A DNA stretch of 64,000 nt from Polynucleobacter sp. AP-Capit-er-40B-B4 (GCF_018882245.1 NZ_JACVOV010000001.1:868001-932000), one strand, 5' to 3'. Shown: positions 1-10,041, counted from the stretch's first letter. Notes: a model not told the origin generated them from the sequence alone. A program made the numbers and translations.

Positions 1-150
1 GGCTGCTGGATTTGGCTTAACGCTCTTTTTATAAATGTTTACGCCTTCGATTACTAACTTGTTCTCGAGAACGGCTGTAACAGTTCCTTGCTTGCCCTTA
101 TCGCGGCCAGTCAACAGAACTACGGAATCACCTTTACGAATCTTTTTCAT
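1..150 (-). CDS. rplX: 50S ribosomal protein L24, 3' part beyond window
   Basis: Fifty codons are visible from an ATG whose complement lies at 148-150; the rest runs off the left edge. The start [19 protein letters not shown] is the typical N-terminal KOW region of L24, which helps initiate assembly of the large subunit and sits near the exit tunnel. It follows rplN by 9 bp on the same strand, the usual spc-operon order L14-L24, so the two are co-transcribed. Identification rests on this N-terminal half only; nothing can be said about the C-terminus. Confidence 0.93.
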   Translation of the reverse strand, partial: MKKIRKGDSVVLLTGRDKGKQGTVTAVLENKLVIEGVNIYKKSVKPNPAA

Positions 151-159
151 ATCAGCCTC

Positions 160-528
160 TTAAATAACTTCGGGGGCGAGAGAAACGATCTTCATGAACT
201 TCTCAGTACGCAATTCGCGTGTAACTGGTCCGAAGATACGTGTGCCAATTGGCTCTAACTTAGCGTTGAGCAATACCGCAGCGTTGCCATCGAACTTAAT
301 CAATGAACCATCTGGACGGCGAACACCCTTAGCAGTTCTCACTACTACGGCGTTATAAATGTCACCTTTTTTTACACGGCCACGTGGAGCAGCGGACTTT
401 ACAGTCACTTTAATGACATCACCGATACTGGCGTAACGACGCTTAGAGCCGCCCAATACCTTGATGCACAATACTTCACTGGCGCCTGTGTTATCGGCAA
501 CCTGTAATCTACTTTCGGTTTGTATCAT
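160..528 (-). CDS. rplN: 50S ribosomal protein L14
   Basis: The 122-residue product has the standard L14 length and start ([16 protein letters not shown]). L14 is a five-stranded barrel protein of the 50S subunit that contacts 16S rRNA helix 14 at the subunit interface and is the docking site for the silencing factor RsfS. It is the first gene of an spc-type operon here: a 183-bp gap separates it from rpsQ upstream, whereas rplX follows after 9 bp. That spacing suggests its own promoter or processing site in the gap. No unusual residues were noticed. Confidence 0.97.
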   Translation of the reverse strand: MIQTESRLQVADNTGASEVLCIKVLGGSKRRYASIGDVIKVTVKSAAPRGRVKKGDIYNAVVVRTAKGVRRPDGSLIKFDGNAAVLLNAKLEPIGTRIFGPVTRELRTEKFMKIVSLAPEVI

Positions 529-619
529 TTCTAATCCCCAACTTATTGGCCAAAGGCAAACAGTCTTGGTTCCGTCTATGGGCTTTAACGAAAGTTAAAA
601 CCCGGAATTAATGAAAAAC

Positions 620-702
620 ACTGCTTCTCCAATAAAACCAGAGAAGCCTTCTATTCTACTACGTAAAACAGGGATTTGGGAAGAATCTTCGCCAAAATCC
701 CT
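620..702 (-). promoter_or_regulatory. Structured gap between rpsQ and rplN (S10/spc boundary)
   Basis: Two hairpins can be drawn in the rpsQ-rplN gap. Arms 671-677 and 695-701 (GGGATTT/AAATCCC) start 10 nt after the rpsQ stop and are followed in transcription by TGTTTTA. Arms 623-629 and 641-647 (GCTTCTC/GAGAAGC) are followed by AGTGTTTTTC. Both resemble weak intrinsic terminators. Between them TAGAAT (653-658) could be a -10 element, but I see no good -35. In E. coli this gap is exactly where the S10 operon ends and the spc operon begins, so partial termination plus a new promoter is plausible. Confidence 0.4.
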
Positions 703-711
703 AATATTTCT

Positions 712-981
712 TTAAATACCCTTTGAAGCCTCAACTAAACGGGTCACAACCCAAGATTTAGTGCGTGAAATTGGCTTAGATTCAGCAATTTCAACGGTAT
801 CACCCATCTTGTATGTGCCAGCTTCATCATGAGCGTGGTACTTTTTAGACTGGCCAACGTACTTACCAATCACCGGATGCTTAACTTGACGCTCAACCAA
901 CACCGTCACAGTTTTTTGCATTTTGTCGCTAACGACGCGGCCCACAAGGGTGCGGCGCAAGGGTTTAGATAATTCTGTCAT
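712..981 (-). CDS. rpsQ: 30S ribosomal protein S17
   Basis: The 89-residue OB-fold protein begins [20 protein letters not shown], a recognisable S17 N-terminus with the typical [10 protein letters not shown] segment. S17 binds 16S rRNA early in assembly (helices 7 and 11) and stabilises the body of the 30S subunit. It is the last gene of the S10-type operon, 12 bp downstream of rpmC, and is followed by a 183-bp structured gap before rplN. Length is close to the family norm of about 84-90 residues. There is no sign of an unusual insertion. Confidence 0.97.
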   Translation of the reverse strand: MTELSKPLRRTLVGRVVSDKMQKTVTVLVERQVKHPVIGKYVGQSKKYHAHDEAGTYKMGDTVEIAESKPISRTKSWVVTRLVEASKGI

Positions 982-993
982 ATCCCTTTTTCC

Positions 994-1188
994 TTATTTC
1001 TGTGCAGTCTTTTGGGCGATAAAAGTCTTCACACGAGCGATGTCGCGCTTATTTTTACCCAATTGGCTGGTATTTGTGAGTTGCTGAGTGCCTTTTTGCA
1101 TGCGGAGCTTGAAACCGGTCTTAAGCAACTCGGTTAACTCTGCATTTAAAGCGTTCAGATCTTTTGAAGCTAATTCTGTATTTTTCAT
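994..1188 (-). CDS. rpmC: 50S ribosomal protein L29
   Basis: I place the start at the ATG whose complement is 1186-1188, giving 64 residues ([17 protein letters not shown]), close to the family length of 63-66. A longer reading would add MIGIEI and overlap the end of rplP. L29 is a two-helix protein beside the exit tunnel and forms part of the docking site for signal recognition particle and trigger factor together with L23. The motif around residues 31-43, with [13 protein letters not shown], is typical. It sits between rplP and rpsQ as in most bacteria. Confidence 0.95.
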   Translation of the reverse strand: MKNTELASKDLNALNAELTELLKTGFKLRMQKGTQQLTNTSQLGKNKRDIARVKTFIAQKTAQK

Positions 1189-1202
1189 AATCTCTATCCC
1201 GA

Positions 1203-1616
1203 TCAACCTAAGTGGCGAATCACGAAAGTGGTCTGTAAAGGCAACTTAGCAGCAGCAAGCTTGAAAGCTTCGCGCGCCAATTGCTCATCAACACCGTCCA
1301 TCTCGTAGAGCACTTTGCCTGGTTGAATTTCAGCTACGTAGTACTCTGGATTACCTTTACCGTTACCCATACGTACTTCAGCAGGTTTTTGTGAAATTGG
1401 CTTATCTGGGAAAATGCGAATCCAAATACGGCCACCACGTTTAATGTGACGAGTCATTGCACGACGTGCTGACTCAATTTGACGAGCAGTCAAACGACCA
1501 CGGCCAACGGCCTTCAATCCAAAGTCACCAAAGGCTACAGAACTACCGCGTGTTGCCACGCCAGTGTTACGGCCTTTTTGTTCCTTACGATACTTGCGAC
1601 GCTTTGGTTGTAGCAT
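1203..1616 (-). CDS. rplP: 50S ribosomal protein L16
   Basis: The 137-residue product starts [17 protein letters not shown], the family signature. It carries the [20 protein letters not shown] segment used to position aminoacyl-tRNA near the peptidyl transferase centre. L16 is needed for late 50S assembly. The central [11 protein letters not shown] stretch contains the arginine that is hydroxylated by YcfD/RoxA in some proteobacteria (family knowledge; not shown for this organism). The gene lies 2 bp after rpsC and 14 bp before the chosen rpmC start, consistent with tight co-translation. Confidence 0.97.
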   Translation of the reverse strand: MLQPKRRKYRKEQKGRNTGVATRGSSVAFGDFGLKAVGRGRLTARQIESARRAMTRHIKRGGRIWIRIFPDKPISQKPAEVRMGNGKGNPEYYVAEIQPGKVLYEMDGVDEQLAREAFKLAAAKLPLQTTFVIRHLG

Positions 1617-1618
1617 GC

Positions 1619-2446
1619 TTACTCTCCTGACTTCTGCGTATCTGCGGCAGGTGTTTCAACCTTACGCACACGCTTTACTGCTGGTTTAGCAGCAACTAAT
1701 GGCTTGTCTGTGCCAGCAGCTGGTTTACGAGCAGCTGTCTTGCTTGGAGCACGACGAGTTTTCTTTTCTTCGGCAGCTGGTTCAGCAGCTTGTGCAGCAA
1801 CTTGAGCTTCTGCACCACGACCTAATGTGTCGCCTTTGTATACCCAAACTTTTACACCGATGATGCCGTATGTTGTTTCCGCTTCTGAAGTTGCGTAATC
1901 AATATCAGCCTTCAATGTATGAAGTGGAACGCGACCTTCACGGTACCATTCGCGACGAGCAATTTCAGCACCATTCAAACGACCAGATGACATGATCTTG
2001 ATGCCTTGTGCGCCTAAACGCATTGCGTTTTGCATTGCACGCTTCATTGCACGGCGGAACATGATGCGCTTCTCTAACTGTTGAGTAATAGAGTCAGCGA
2101 TCAATTGCGCGTCAACTTCAGGCTTACGAATTTCTTCGATGTTCACGTGAACTGGAACGCCCATACGCTTTTGTAGTTCGCGGCGGAGAACTTCAATATC
2201 TTCGCCCTTTTTACCGATTACAACGCCTGGACGTGAGCTATAGATAGTAATACGTGCATTCTTTGCAGGACGCTCGATAACTACTTTACTTACGGATGCA
2301 TTTTTCAACTTCTTCTTCAGATAGATGCGAACGTCAACGTCCTCTTTCAACATCTTTGCGAAGTCAGTATTGTTTGCATACCAACGTGATGTCCAATTCT
2401 TCGTTACCGCGAGTCGGAATCCGGTTGGGTTTATCTTTTGTCCCAT
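1619..2446 (-). CDS. rpsC: 30S ribosomal protein S3 with long basic/Ala tail
   Basis: The 275-residue S3 begins [18 protein letters not shown]. It contains the KH domain with [18 protein letters not shown], the helicase/mRNA-entry face residues, and the C-terminal domain ending near SDTLGRG-like sequence (here [12 protein letters not shown]). It is about 40 residues longer than E. coli S3 (233). The extra tail after about residue 210 is low-complexity, rich in Ala, Lys, Pro and Arg. Such tails are common in Burkholderiales and are presumably disordered at the mRNA entry site. The gene follows rplV by 8 bp. Confidence 0.97.
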   Translation of the reverse strand: MGQKINPTGFRLAVTKNWTSRWYANNTDFAKMLKEDVDVRIYLKKKLKNASVSKVVIERPAKNARITIYSSRPGVVIGKKGEDIEVLRRELQKRMGVPVHVNIEEIRKPEVDAQLIADSITQQLEKRIMFRRAMKRAMQNAMRLGAQGIKIMSSGRLNGAEIARREWYREGRVPLHTLKADIDYATSEAETTYGIIGVKVWVYKGDTLGRGAEAQVAAQAAEPAAEEKKTRRAPSKTAARKPAAGTDKPLVAAKPAVKRVRKVETPAADTQKSGE

Positions 2447-2454
2447 ATCTTTCC

Positions 2455-2784
2455 TTAGTTACTCAAGGTCACGCTAATGTGACAAGTTTGTTTTTCAATT
2501 TGATTTCCACGACCCTTAGCGCGTGCGGTAAAGCGCTTCAATGAAGTGCCTTTATCAACAATAATTGCTGAAACCTTGAGCTCATCAATGTCAGCACCTT
2601 TATTGTGTTCAGCGTTGGCCACTGCGGACTCAACAACTTTCTTCACAATGAAGGCAGCTTTCTTGGGGCTGAAGTTCAAAATGTTTAATGCGCGGGCAAT
2701 CGGCAAACCACGAATTTGGTCAGCGACCAAACGAGTCTTTTGCGCAGAAATGCGGGCACCCTTGTGAATAGCTTTAACTTCCAT
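2455..2784 (-). CDS. rplV: 50S ribosomal protein L22
   Basis: Three consecutive ATG codons occur at the start. I choose the third (complement 2782-2784) because AAGGGG then lies at normal Shine-Dalgarno distance. It yields a 109-residue protein, [19 protein letters not shown], matching the betaproteobacterial length. L22 lines the nascent peptide tunnel through its beta-hairpin, and macrolide-resistance changes map to that loop; the loop here (around [22 protein letters not shown]) looks normal. The gene is 10 bp after rpsS and belongs to the S10-type operon. Confidence 0.95.
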   Translation of the reverse strand: MEVKAIHKGARISAQKTRLVADQIRGLPIARALNILNFSPKKAAFIVKKVVESAVANAEHNKGADIDELKVSAIIVDKGTSLKRFTARAKGRGNQIEKQTCHISVTLSN

Positions 2785-2794
2785 CATCATCCCC

Positions 2795-3073
2795 TTACTT
2801 CTTCGTTACTTTCTTGTCAGCAGCGTGACCTTTGAAAGTACGGGTCAAGGCAAATTCGCCTAACTTATGACCCACCATGTTTTCTGATACATATACCGGA
2901 ACGTGTTGACGACCGTTATGTACAGCAATCGTCAAACCAATAAAGTCTGGGAGGATTGTTGAACGGCGTGACCAAGTTTTGATCGGTTTTTTGTCTTTGT
3001 TGGCTTGTGCGACTTCAACTTTATTTACTAAGCTGGCTTCGCAAAATGGGCCTTTTTTAGCTGAACGTGTCAT
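2795..3073 (-). CDS. rpsS: 30S ribosomal protein S19
   Basis: The 92-residue product begins [19 protein letters not shown] and contains the family core [23 protein letters not shown] followed by [21 protein letters not shown]19 forms a complex with S13 in the 30S head and contacts the A-site tRNA and the 50S central protuberance. Its length equals that of E. coli S19. It lies 19 bp downstream of rplB and 10 bp upstream of rplV in the conserved order L2-S19-L22-S3. Confidence 0.97.
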   Translation of the reverse strand: MTRSAKKGPFCEASLVNKVEVAQANKDKKPIKTWSRRSTILPDFIGLTIAVHNGRQHVPVYVSENMVGHKLGEFALTRTFKGHAADKKVTKK

Positions 3074-3092
3074 ATCTATTTATCCTTGTCGC

Positions 3093-3923
3093 TTAACGTT
3101 TTTGACGACGTTGAACGATCATCGAAGTTGTACGCTTATTGCGACGTGTACGATAACCTTTGGTTGGTGTGCCCCATGGGGATACAGGTACACGGCCTTC
3201 GCCAGTTCTACCTTCACCACCACCGTGTGGGTGATCTACTGGGTTCATTGCCACACCGCGAACGGTTGGACGAATACCACGCCAGCGATTTGCACCAGCT
3301 TTACCGATAACGCGCAAGCTATGCTCTTCATTACCAACTTCACCAATAGTGGCGCGGCAATCAATCAGAACACGGCGAACTTCACCGGAGCGCAAACGCA
3401 CCTGAGCGTATACGCCTTCACGAGCTAACAATACTGCGGAACCACCAGCAGAACGTGCTACTTGAGCACCTTTGCCAGGCATGATTTCAACACAGTGAAT
3501 AGTGCTACCAACTGGAATATTGCGAATCGGCAAGTTGTTACCAGACTTGATTGGGGCTTCAGAGCCACTCATCAACGCCTGACCAACAGTCATGCCTTTT
3601 GCAGCCAGAATATAACGACGCTCACCATCAGCAAACACGATCAATGCAATATTTGCACTGCGGTTTGGATCGTATTCCAAGCGTTCAACTTTTGCTGGAA
3701 TGCCATCTTTGTCATTGCGTTTGAAGTCAACAACACGATAGTGATGCTTATGACCACCACCTTTATGACGGGTAGTGATGTGACCGTTATTGTTACGGCC
3801 AGCTTTTTGAAACTGTGGCTCTAACAATGGTGCAAAAGGCTTACCTTTATGGAGGTCAGGATTGACCACCTTGACCATTGAGCGACGACCTGGTGAGGTC
3901 GGTTTTGTTTTCATCAAAGGCAT
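3093..3923 (-). CDS. rplB: 50S ribosomal protein L2
   Basis: The 276-residue L2 begins [19 protein letters not shown] and ends in the basic C-terminal region. It includes the highly conserved [19 protein letters not shown] segment, whose histidine is functionally important near the peptidyl transferase centre. L2 is one of the largest and most conserved 50S proteins and is required for subunit association. The gene lies between rplW (2 bp upstream) and rpsS. An internal ATG at MVKVV is too far in to be the start, because the preceding residues are family-conserved. Confidence 0.97.
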   Translation of the reverse strand: MPLMKTKPTSPGRRSMVKVVNPDLHKGKPFAPLLEPQFQKAGRNNNGHITTRHKGGGHKHHYRVVDFKRNDKDGIPAKVERLEYDPNRSANIALIVFADGERRYILAAKGMTVGQALMSGSEAPIKSGNNLPIRNIPVGSTIHCVEIMPGKGAQVARSAGGSAVLLAREGVYAQVRLRSGEVRRVLIDCRATIGEVGNEEHSLRVIGKAGANRWRGIRPTVRGVAMNPVDHPHGGGEGRTGEGRVPVSPWGTPTKGYRTRRNKRTTSMIVQRRQKR

Positions 3924-3925
3924 GA

Positions 3926-4240
3926 TTAATTCGCCTCCGCTTCAAAGTTAATTTCTTGACCTGGCTTCAAGCTTACGTAGGCCTTCTTAGTGTGGTCACG
4001 ACGACCTTCAAAACGGCCATAGCGCTTAGGCTTACCTTTTTGATTCACGATTTGAACTGAGTCAACTTGCACTTTGAAGAGCAATTCAACTGCTTGTTTT
4101 ACATCGCTCTTGTTTGCGTCGCGAGCTACTTGGAAAACTACTTGTTCGTTTTTCTCTGCAACCATAGTGGCTTTTTCAGAGATAACCGGTCCAAGTAGGA
4201 CTCTCATTAGGTTGTGATCGTTTTTACGGACTTGGCTCAT
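3926..4240 (-). CDS. rplW: 50S ribosomal protein L23
   Basis: The 104-residue product starts [21 protein letters not shown] and carries the family pattern [25 protein letters not shown]23 sits at the tunnel exit and is the main docking site for trigger factor and, with L29, for signal recognition particle. The coding sequence overlaps the end of rplD by 4 bp (ATGA arrangement), indicating translational coupling. It is followed after 2 bp by rplB. Length is close to E. coli L23 (100). Confidence 0.97.
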   Translation of the reverse strand: MSQVRKNDHNLMRVLLGPVISEKATMVAEKNEQVVFQVARDANKSDVKQAVELLFKVQVDSVQIVNQKGKPKRYGRFEGRRDHTKKAYVSLKPGQEINFEAEAN

Positions 4241-4857
4241 TTCAGCAACTCCTCAATTTTTGCGATCGCAGCTTTGCTTACCAATACTTTTTTGTATTGA
4301 ACCAAAGCTAATGGATCAGCGTGCTGTGGCTCACATACAGCAACTTTATGCAAGTTACGTGATGCCAAGTACAAATTCTCGCTAACCTGATCAACAATAA
4401 TCAAGACTGAATCCAAGCCCATTGCTTTAACTTTGTCAGCTAAAACTTTAGTCTTTGGAGCGTCGAGACTGAATTGATCAACAACATTCAAACGACCTTC
4501 GCGAGCTAACTGAGACAAAATTGATCTCATACCAGCGCGGTACATTTTCTTGTTTACTTTTTGGCTGAAATTCTCTTCTGGAGAATTCGGGAATATACGA
4601 CCACCTCCACGCCACAGCGGGGAAGAGCTCATACCAGCACGTGCACGACCAGTACCTTTTTGACGCCAAGGCTTCTTAGTTGTGTGCTTAACTTGCTCAC
4701 GGTCTTTTTGTGCACGGTTGCCGCTACGTGCATTTGCCTGGTAAGCCACTACAACTTGGTGTACCAATGCTTCGTTATATTCGCGTTCGAATACTTCTGG
4801 TGAAGCTTGTACGCCTGCACCTAAAGTACCGTTGTCCTGGAGAAGCTTAAGTTCCAT
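4237..4857 (-). CDS. rplD: 50S ribosomal protein L4
   Basis: The 206-residue L4 has the conserved long internal loop [20 protein letters not shown] that lines the peptide tunnel near L22. In E. coli, L4 also represses its own S10 operon by binding the mRNA leader and promoting termination; whether that occurs here is unknown, because the putative leader has moved downstream of rpsJ. Translation is coupled to rplW by a 4-bp overlap. It lies 11 bp after rplC. Erythromycin-resistance hotspots in the loop look wild type by eye. Confidence 0.97.
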   Translation of the reverse strand: MELKLLQDNGTLGAGVQASPEVFEREYNEALVHQVVVAYQANARSGNRAQKDREQVKHTTKKPWRQKGTGRARAGMSSSPLWRGGGRIFPNSPEENFSQKVNKKMYRAGMRSILSQLAREGRLNVVDQFSLDAPKTKVLADKVKAMGLDSVLIIVDQVSENLYLASRNLHKVAVCEPQHADPLALVQYKKVLVSKAAIAKIEELLK

Positions 4858-4868
4858 ATTCGCTCTCC

Positions 4869-5525
4869 TTATTTCTTCTTCAACGGTGTTTTAACCGCTG
4901 GAGTAACAATAACTTTACCGCCTGGGGCACCTGGAATAGCGCCTTTAACCATGATGAGATTACGTTCTGCATCAATGCGTGCGATGACTAAATTTTGTAC
5001 GGTACGTGTAACGTCACCAAGGTGGCCAGTCATGCGCTTACCTGGGAAAACACGACCTGGATCTTGCGCCATACCGATAGAGCCCGGTACGTTGTGTGAT
5101 CTAGAGTTACCGTGTGATGCGCGACCAGAAGCGAAGTGATAACGCTTAATGGTACCTGCGTAACCCTTACCGATTGTTACGCCTTGCACATCCACTTTTT
5201 GACCAGCAGCAAAAGCAGCTTCTGCAGGAATTACTTGTCCTGGTGTCATTTCTGCGATTTTTGCTGCGTCTAAATGAAATTCGTTGAGACCGTTACCAGC
5301 CATCACTCCTGCTTTAGCGAAGTGACCAGCCATTGCCTTGGTAACGCGAGTAGCTCTACGTGTGCCATGTGCCAACTGGATAGCGTCATAGCCATCAGTT
5401 GCCTGGGTCTTGATTTGAGCGACTCTGTTGTCGCTCACGTCGATTACGGTCACAGGAATCGCTTCCCCTTCGTCCGTAAATAGACGGGTCATGCCGACCT
5501 TGCGGCCGATTAAGCCTAAGCTCAT
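4869..5525 (-). CDS. rplC: 50S ribosomal protein L3
   Basis: I use the second ATG (complement 5523-5525), giving 218 residues starting [20 protein letters not shown] is then spaced 7 nt from the start, whereas the first ATG abuts it. L3 is one of the two assembly initiators of the 50S subunit. The region [21 protein letters not shown] contains the glutamine-methylation loop in relatives (here GMAQDPGRV, Gln present). The gene is separated from rpsJ by a 190-bp gap with its own promoter-like sequence, unlike E. coli where rpsJ and rplC are close. Confidence 0.96.
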   Translation of the reverse strand: MSLGLIGRKVGMTRLFTDEGEAIPVTVIDVSDNRVAQIKTQATDGYDAIQLAHGTRRATRVTKAMAGHFAKAGVMAGNGLNEFHLDAAKIAEMTPGQVIPAEAAFAAGQKVDVQGVTIGKGYAGTIKRYHFASGRASHGNSRSHNVPGSIGMAQDPGRVFPGKRMTGHLGDVTRTVQNLVIARIDAERNLIMVKGAIPGAPGGKVIVTPAVKTPLKKK

Positions 5526-5538
5526 ATTCATGCTCCAC

Positions 5539-5699
5539 GCCGACTTCGATTGGTCGGCAAAATTAATTTAAGTGATTTACAAGTAAAAGTACTTCTAAAT
5601 CAATAACTTACAACGTTTTTAATGCTGATAAAACTAAGATTTTCGCCCAAATAATTAAGCGAAGCTTTAGATTCTATCCCGAAAACCCAGTCTTGACAA
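5539..5699 (-). promoter_or_regulatory. Promoter and leader between rpsJ and rplC
   Basis: On the minus strand TTGTCA (5694-5699) is followed after exactly 17 bp by TAGAAT (5671-5676), a good sigma-70 promoter. The predicted transcript would have a leader of about 130 nt before rplC. A hairpin with arms 5539-5544 and 5553-5558 (GCCGAC/GTCGGC) lies immediately upstream of the Shine-Dalgarno sequence. Overlapping the -35 element is another hairpin whose arms (CCAGTCTT/AAGACTGG) are followed by GTTTTC, possibly a weak terminator for rpsJ transcripts. The promoter reading is inferred from the sequence alone. Confidence 0.6.
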
Positions 5700-5722
5700 G
5701 CAAAAAGACTGGAAACAACAAA

Positions 5723-6034
5723 TTACTGCAACTTAATTTCGACGTCCACACCTGCTGGGAGATCTAATTTCATCAAAGCATCTACAGTTTTCTCTGTAGG
5801 ATCAACGATATCCATCAAACGGAGATGGGTACGGATCTCTAACTGATCACGGGATGTCTTGTTCACGTGTGGTGAACGCAAGATATCAAAGCGCTCGATA
5901 CGAGTTGGCAAAGGCACTGGACCCTTAACAACTGCACCCGTACGCTTAGCTGTATCAACGATTTCAGCTGCAGACTGGTCGATCAAACGGTAATCAAATG
6001 CTTTTAGGCGAATACGAATTTTTTGGTTTTGCAT
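5723..6034 (-). CDS. rpsJ: 30S ribosomal protein S10 / NusE
   Basis: The 103-residue product begins [21 protein letters not shown] and contains the [22 protein letters not shown] loop, both diagnostic. S10 is a 30S head protein. As NusE it pairs with NusB to bind boxA RNA during rRNA antitermination, and it also couples RNA polymerase to ribosomes through NusG. It is 116 bp after tuf copy 1 and 190 bp before rplC, so it appears to belong to the rpsL-rpsG-fusA-tuf transcript rather than to the rplC operon. Confidence 0.97.
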   Translation of the reverse strand: MQNQKIRIRLKAFDYRLIDQSAAEIVDTAKRTGAVVKGPVPLPTRIERFDILRSPHVNKTSRDQLEIRTHLRLMDIVDPTEKTVDALMKLDLPAGVDVEIKLQ

Positions 6035-6073
6035 ATTAATTCCAAAGAGCGTTGTGGTGCTGCCACGTTATAC

Positions 6074-6114
6074 ATCTAAAGAGCTCGGTGACATCAGCAG
6101 CACTGATGTCACCG
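6074..6114 (-). promoter_or_regulatory. Inverted repeat and boxA-like motif upstream of rpsJ
   Basis: A perfect 12-bp inverted repeat occupies 6086-6097 and 6103-6114 (CGGTGACATCAG / CTGATGTCACCG, 5-nt loop). In the transcript it is followed directly by GAGCTCTTTAGATG, which resembles the boxA element GCTCTTTAA of rRNA leaders. There is no U-tract, so it does not look like a terminator. The hairpin is visible in the sequence; a role in NusB/S10 antitermination or S10 autoregulation is speculation. Confidence 0.5.
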
Positions 6115-6150
6115 GTTAGCAAACCGCTAAATAATTGTTACTAGTAAAAC

Positions 6151-7341
6151 TTAAGCCAAAATCTTTGCAACCACGCCGGCGCCAACAGTACGGCCACCTT
6201 CACGGATCGCAAAACGTAAACCTTCTTCCATCGCGATAGGAGCGATGAGTTTTACGGTAATCGTTACGTTATCACCAGGCATCACCATTTCTTTGTCTTT
6301 TGGCAACTCGATTGAACCAGTTACGTCCGTAGTACGGAAGTAGAACTGTGGACGATAGTTGTTAAAGAATGGAGTATGACGGCCACCTTCGTCTTTACCC
6401 AAGATGTAAACCTCGGCTGTAAAGTGAGTATGTGGGGTGATTGAACCTGGCTTAGCCAATACTTGGCCGCGCTCAACTTCTTCACGTTTTGTACCGCGTA
6501 ACAAGATACCAACGTTATCGCCTGCTTGACCTTGGTCGAGCAATTTGCGGAACATTTCAACACCAGTACATGTTGTCTTGAGTGTTGGCTTGATACCGAT
6601 GATTTCAATCTCTTCGCCAACTTTAACGATACCGCGCTCGATACGGCCTGTAACAACAGTACCGCGACCGGAGATAGAGAACACGTCTTCTACTGGCATC
6701 AAGAACGCGCCGTCAACAGCACGCTCTGGAGTTGGGATGTATGAGTCAAGTGCTTCAGCCAATTTCATGATGGCTTCTTTACCCAATTTGCCTTCGTCGC
6801 CTTCAAGGGCTAACTTAGCAGAACCTTGGATGATTGGTGTGTCATCGCCAGGGAAGTTGTACTTAGATAGAAGCTCACGAACTTCCATTTCAACTAACTC
6901 GAGCAATTCAGCGTCATCAACCATGTCGCACTTGTTCAAGAACACGACGATGTAAGGAACACCAACTTGGCGTGCCAAGAGGATGTGCTCACGTGTTTGT
7001 GGCATTGGGCCGTCAGCAGCAGAGCAAACTAAAATTGCGCCGTCCATCTGAGCAGCACCAGTAATCATGTTCTTAACGTAGTCAGCATGTCCTGGGCAAT
7101 CCACGTGAGCGTAGTGACGATTTGCAGTCTCATACTCAACGTGTGCAGTATTAATCGTAATACCGCGTGCTTTTTCTTCTGGAGCAGCATCGATCTGATC
7201 GTATGCTTTAGCTTCGCCACCGAATGCTTTAGAAAGCACGGTTGCGATTGCTGCTGTCAATGTGGTTTTACCGTGGTCAACGTGACCGATGGTGCCTACG
7301 TTTACGTGCGGTTTTGTCCGCTCGAATTTTTCTTTTGCCAT
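6151..7341 (-). CDS. tuf: Elongation factor Tu, copy 1
   Basis: The 396-residue GTPase delivers aminoacyl-tRNA to the ribosome. Domain 1 shows the P-loop GHVDHGKT (residues 19-26), DCPGH and NKCD motifs, followed by two beta-barrel domains ending AGVVAKILA. The encoded protein is identical to that of the second copy at 22961-24151, and the DNA appears identical along the whole frame. It follows fusA by 50 bp, the classical str-operon arrangement rpsL-rpsG-fusA-tuf, with rpsJ downstream. Elfamycin-target residues were not examined one by one. Confidence 0.98.
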   Translation of the reverse strand: MAKEKFERTKPHVNVGTIGHVDHGKTTLTAAIATVLSKAFGGEAKAYDQIDAAPEEKARGITINTAHVEYETANRHYAHVDCPGHADYVKNMITGAAQMDGAILVCSAADGPMPQTREHILLARQVGVPYIVVFLNKCDMVDDAELLELVEMEVRELLSKYNFPGDDTPIIQGSAKLALEGDEGKLGKEAIMKLAEALDSYIPTPERAVDGAFLMPVEDVFSISGRGTVVTGRIERGIVKVGEEIEIIGIKPTLKTTCTGVEMFRKLLDQGQAGDNVGILLRGTKREEVERGQVLAKPGSITPHTHFTAEVYILGKDEGGRHTPFFNNYRPQFYFRTTDVTGSIELPKDKEMVMPGDNVTITVKLIAPIAMEEGLRFAIREGGRTVGAGVVAKILA

Positions 7342-7391
7342 TTTTGTCTGCCTTCTTTAGCTAGTCAATATTCAAAATTAATGTGGATAAA

Positions 7392-9494
7392 TTACTTCGC
7401 CTTAGCAGCCATAACTGCTTCAGCAACGTTCTTAGGTGCTTCGGAATAATGCTTAAATTCCATGGTGTAGGTAGCGCGACCTTGGGTCAACGAGCGCAAG
7501 CCAGTTGAGTAACCAAACATCTCTGCCAACGGCACTTCAGCGCGAACGATCTTACCGCCGCCTGGAATGTCATCCATACCTTGCAAAATACCGCGACGGG
7601 ATGAGAGATCACCCATTACGTTACCCATGAAATCTTCTGGTGTTTCTACTTCAACAGCCATCATCGGCTCAAGCAATACAGGGGATGCTTTGCGCATACC
7701 GTCCTTGAACGCCATAGAACCCGCCATCTTAAATGCGTTTTCATTGGAGTCAACGTCATGGTATGAACCGAAGAACAATGTTGCTTTGATATCTACAACT
7801 GGATAACCAGCCAAAATACCGGAGTTCAATGTTTCGATAATGCCTTTTTCTACTGCAGGGATATATTCACGTGGAACTACACCGCCCTTAATAGCGTCAA
7901 CGAATTCAAAACCTTTGCCTGGGGCTTGTGGCTCTAACTTCAAGACCACGTGACCGTATTGACCACGACCACCAGACTGCTTAACGAATTTACCTTCGAT
8001 CTCTTCGCAAACCTTACGAATCGTTTCACGGTACGCAACTTGTGGCTTACCAACAGTTGCTTCAACACCGAATTCACGCTTCATACGGTCAACCAAAATT
8101 TCCAAGTGGAGCTCGCCCATACCGGAAATAATTGTTTGGCCTGATTCTTCATCAGTCTTCACGCGGAAAGAAGGATCTTCTTGTGCCAAGCGATTCAAAG
8201 CAAGACCCATTTTTTCTTGGTCAGCTTTAGTCTTAGGCTCAACAGCCTGAGAGATCACTGGCTCTGGGAATACCATGCGCTCCAAAATAACGATGCTATC
8301 TGGATCACACAATGTTTCGCCTGTAGTTGCGTCTTTCAGACCAACCGCAGCTGCGATATCACCAGCAAATACTTCTTTGATTTCTTCACGTTCATTTGCA
8401 TGCATCTGCAACAAACGACCAACACGTTCTTTCTTGCCCTTAATTGGGTTGTAGATTGTGTCGCCAGATTTCATTACACCTGAATAAACACGGAAGAAGA
8501 TGAGCTGGCCAACGAATGGGTCAGTCATGATCTTAAATGCCAACGCTGAGAACTTCGCGTTATCAGATGCTTCACGTGTTGTAGGTGTGCCATCTTCCAA
8601 CTCACATGGAACTGGTGGAACGTCCAATGGTGAAGGCAACAATTCAACTACGGCATCCAACATCGCCTGAACGCCTTTGTTTTTGAAAGCTGTTCCGCAC
8701 AACATTGGCACGATTTCATTGGCAATAGTACGTTGACGCAATGCTGCTTTGATTTCTTCTTCGGTCAAGCCTTCGCCGCCGAGATACTTTTCCATCAACT
8801 CTTCTGAGCTTTCAGCAGCAGCTTCGAGCATCTTTTCGCGCCACTCTTCAGCAGAAGCTTGCAATTCAGCAGGAATCTCTTCGTACGTAAATTTAGTTCC
8901 TTGTGAAGCCTCATCCCAATAGATGGCCTTCATCTTTACCAAATCCACAACGCCCTTGAAGTTTTCTTCAGCGCCGATTGGAATTTGAATCAAGATAGGA
9001 TTTGCTTTGAGGCGAGTTCTCATTTGGTCGTAGACCTTGAAGAAGTTCGCACCAGTACGGTCCATCTTGTTTACGAATGCTAAACGTGGAACTTGATACT
9101 TGTTCGCTTGACGCCAAACAGTTTCAGATTGTGGCTGTACACCACCTACCGCACAGTAAACCATACAAGCGCCATCGAGAACGCGCATTGAACGCTCAAC
9201 TTCAATAGTGAAGTCTACGTGTCCTGGGGTATCAATAATATTGATACGGTGCTCTGGGAAATTACCAGCCATGCCCTTCCAGAATGTTGTAGTAGCAGCA
9301 GAAGTAATCGTGATGCCACGCTCTTGCTCTTGCTCCATCCAGTCCATGGTTGCAGCGCCATCATGTACTTCACCGATTTTGTGATTAACGCCGGTGTAGA
9401 ACAAAACGCGCTCTGTAGTTGTTGTCTTACCTGCGTCAATGTGCGCAGAAATACCGATATTGCGGTATTTGTCGATAGGGGTTTTACGTGCCAC
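7392..9494 (-). CDS. fusA: Elongation factor G
   Basis: The 700-residue translocase has the G1 motif AHIDAGKTT (residues 17-25), the G3 motif DTPGHVDF near residue 90 and NKMDR near 140. Domains II-V follow, including the conserved GQYGHVVL region of domain IV. It drives mRNA-tRNA translocation and, with RRF, ribosome recycling. It lies 27 bp downstream of rpsG. Only one fusA is present in this window. The length and full set of motifs fit canonical EF-G rather than the EF-G2 or Tet(M)-like paralogues. Confidence 0.98.
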   Translation of the reverse strand: MARKTPIDKYRNIGISAHIDAGKTTTTERVLFYTGVNHKIGEVHDGAATMDWMEQEQERGITITSAATTTFWKGMAGNFPEHRINIIDTPGHVDFTIEVERSMRVLDGACMVYCAVGGVQPQSETVWRQANKYQVPRLAFVNKMDRTGANFFKVYDQMRTRLKANPILIQIPIGAEENFKGVVDLVKMKAIYWDEASQGTKFTYEEIPAELQASAEEWREKMLEAAAESSEELMEKYLGGEGLTEEEIKAALRQRTIANEIVPMLCGTAFKNKGVQAMLDAVVELLPSPLDVPPVPCELEDGTPTTREASDNAKFSALAFKIMTDPFVGQLIFFRVYSGVMKSGDTIYNPIKGKKERVGRLLQMHANEREEIKEVFAGDIAAAVGLKDATTGETLCDPDSIVILERMVFPEPVISQAVEPKTKADQEKMGLALNRLAQEDPSFRVKTDEESGQTIISGMGELHLEILVDRMKREFGVEATVGKPQVAYRETIRKVCEEIEGKFVKQSGGRGQYGHVVLKLEPQAPGKGFEFVDAIKGGVVPREYIPAVEKGIIETLNSGILAGYPVVDIKATLFFGSYHDVDSNENAFKMAGSMAFKDGMRKASPVLLEPMMAVEVETPEDFMGNVMGDLSSRRGILQGMDDIPGGGKIVRAEVPLAEMFGYSTGLRSLTQGRATYTMEFKHYSEAPKNVAEAVMAAKAK

Positions 9495-9521
9495 TGTTGG
9501 TGCCTTTTCTTTACTATTTGA

Positions 9522-9992
9522 TTAGAAGCGGAAATGTGAGAAAGCTTTGTTAGCTTCTGCCATACGGTGAACTTCTTCACGCTTCTTCATTGCGCCGCCA
9601 CGACCTTCAGCAGCTTCTAATAATTCGTTGGCTAAACGTTGAGCCATAGATTTTTCGCCACGCTTCTTAGCGGCTTCACGCAACCAGCGCATTGCCAAAG
9701 CGGAACGACGTGATGGACGAACTTCAACAGGAACTTGATAGTTGGCGCCACCAACACGACGGCTCTTAACCTCAACCATTGGCTTAACGTTGCCCATGGC
9801 TGTTGAAAAAATTTCGAGTGGTTCTTTATTTGCTTTTTTCTCGATGTGATCAAAGGCACCGTAAACGATACGCTCTGCAACCGATTTCTTGCCGTCCAAC
9901 ATGAGGACGTTCATGAATTTAGCTACTTCTACATTACCGAATTTTGGATCCGGCAAAATTTCCCGTTTGGGAACTTCACGACGACGTGGCAT
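9522..9992 (-). CDS. rpsG: 30S ribosomal protein S7
   Basis: The 156-residue product begins [19 protein letters not shown] and contains the typical [24 protein letters not shown] segment. S7 nucleates assembly of the 30S head and contacts E-site tRNA and mRNA. In E. coli it represses str-operon translation by binding the rpsL-rpsG intercistronic region; here the equivalent gap is 162 nt and also highly structured. It is followed after 27 bp by fusA. Confidence 0.97.
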   Translation of the reverse strand: MPRRREVPKREILPDPKFGNVEVAKFMNVLMLDGKKSVAERIVYGAFDHIEKKANKEPLEIFSTAMGNVKPMVEVKSRRVGGANYQVPVEVRPSRRSALAMRWLREAAKKRGEKSMAQRLANELLEAAEGRGGAMKKREEVHRMAEANKAFSHFRF

Positions 9993-10041
9993 AACTACTC
10001 CTTCAGTTCAGTTAGGGGTGTTCACATGAATCACCCGCTCC

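Noticed and set aside
6321..6955. Paired frames inside both tuf copies
   Set aside because: They occur twice only because tuf is duplicated; both are shadows of EF-Tu.
7382..7390. A perfect DnaA 9-mer (TGTGGATAA) between fusA and tuf
   Set aside because: A lone site; roughly one such match is expected by chance in a window of this size, and the context has no link with replication.
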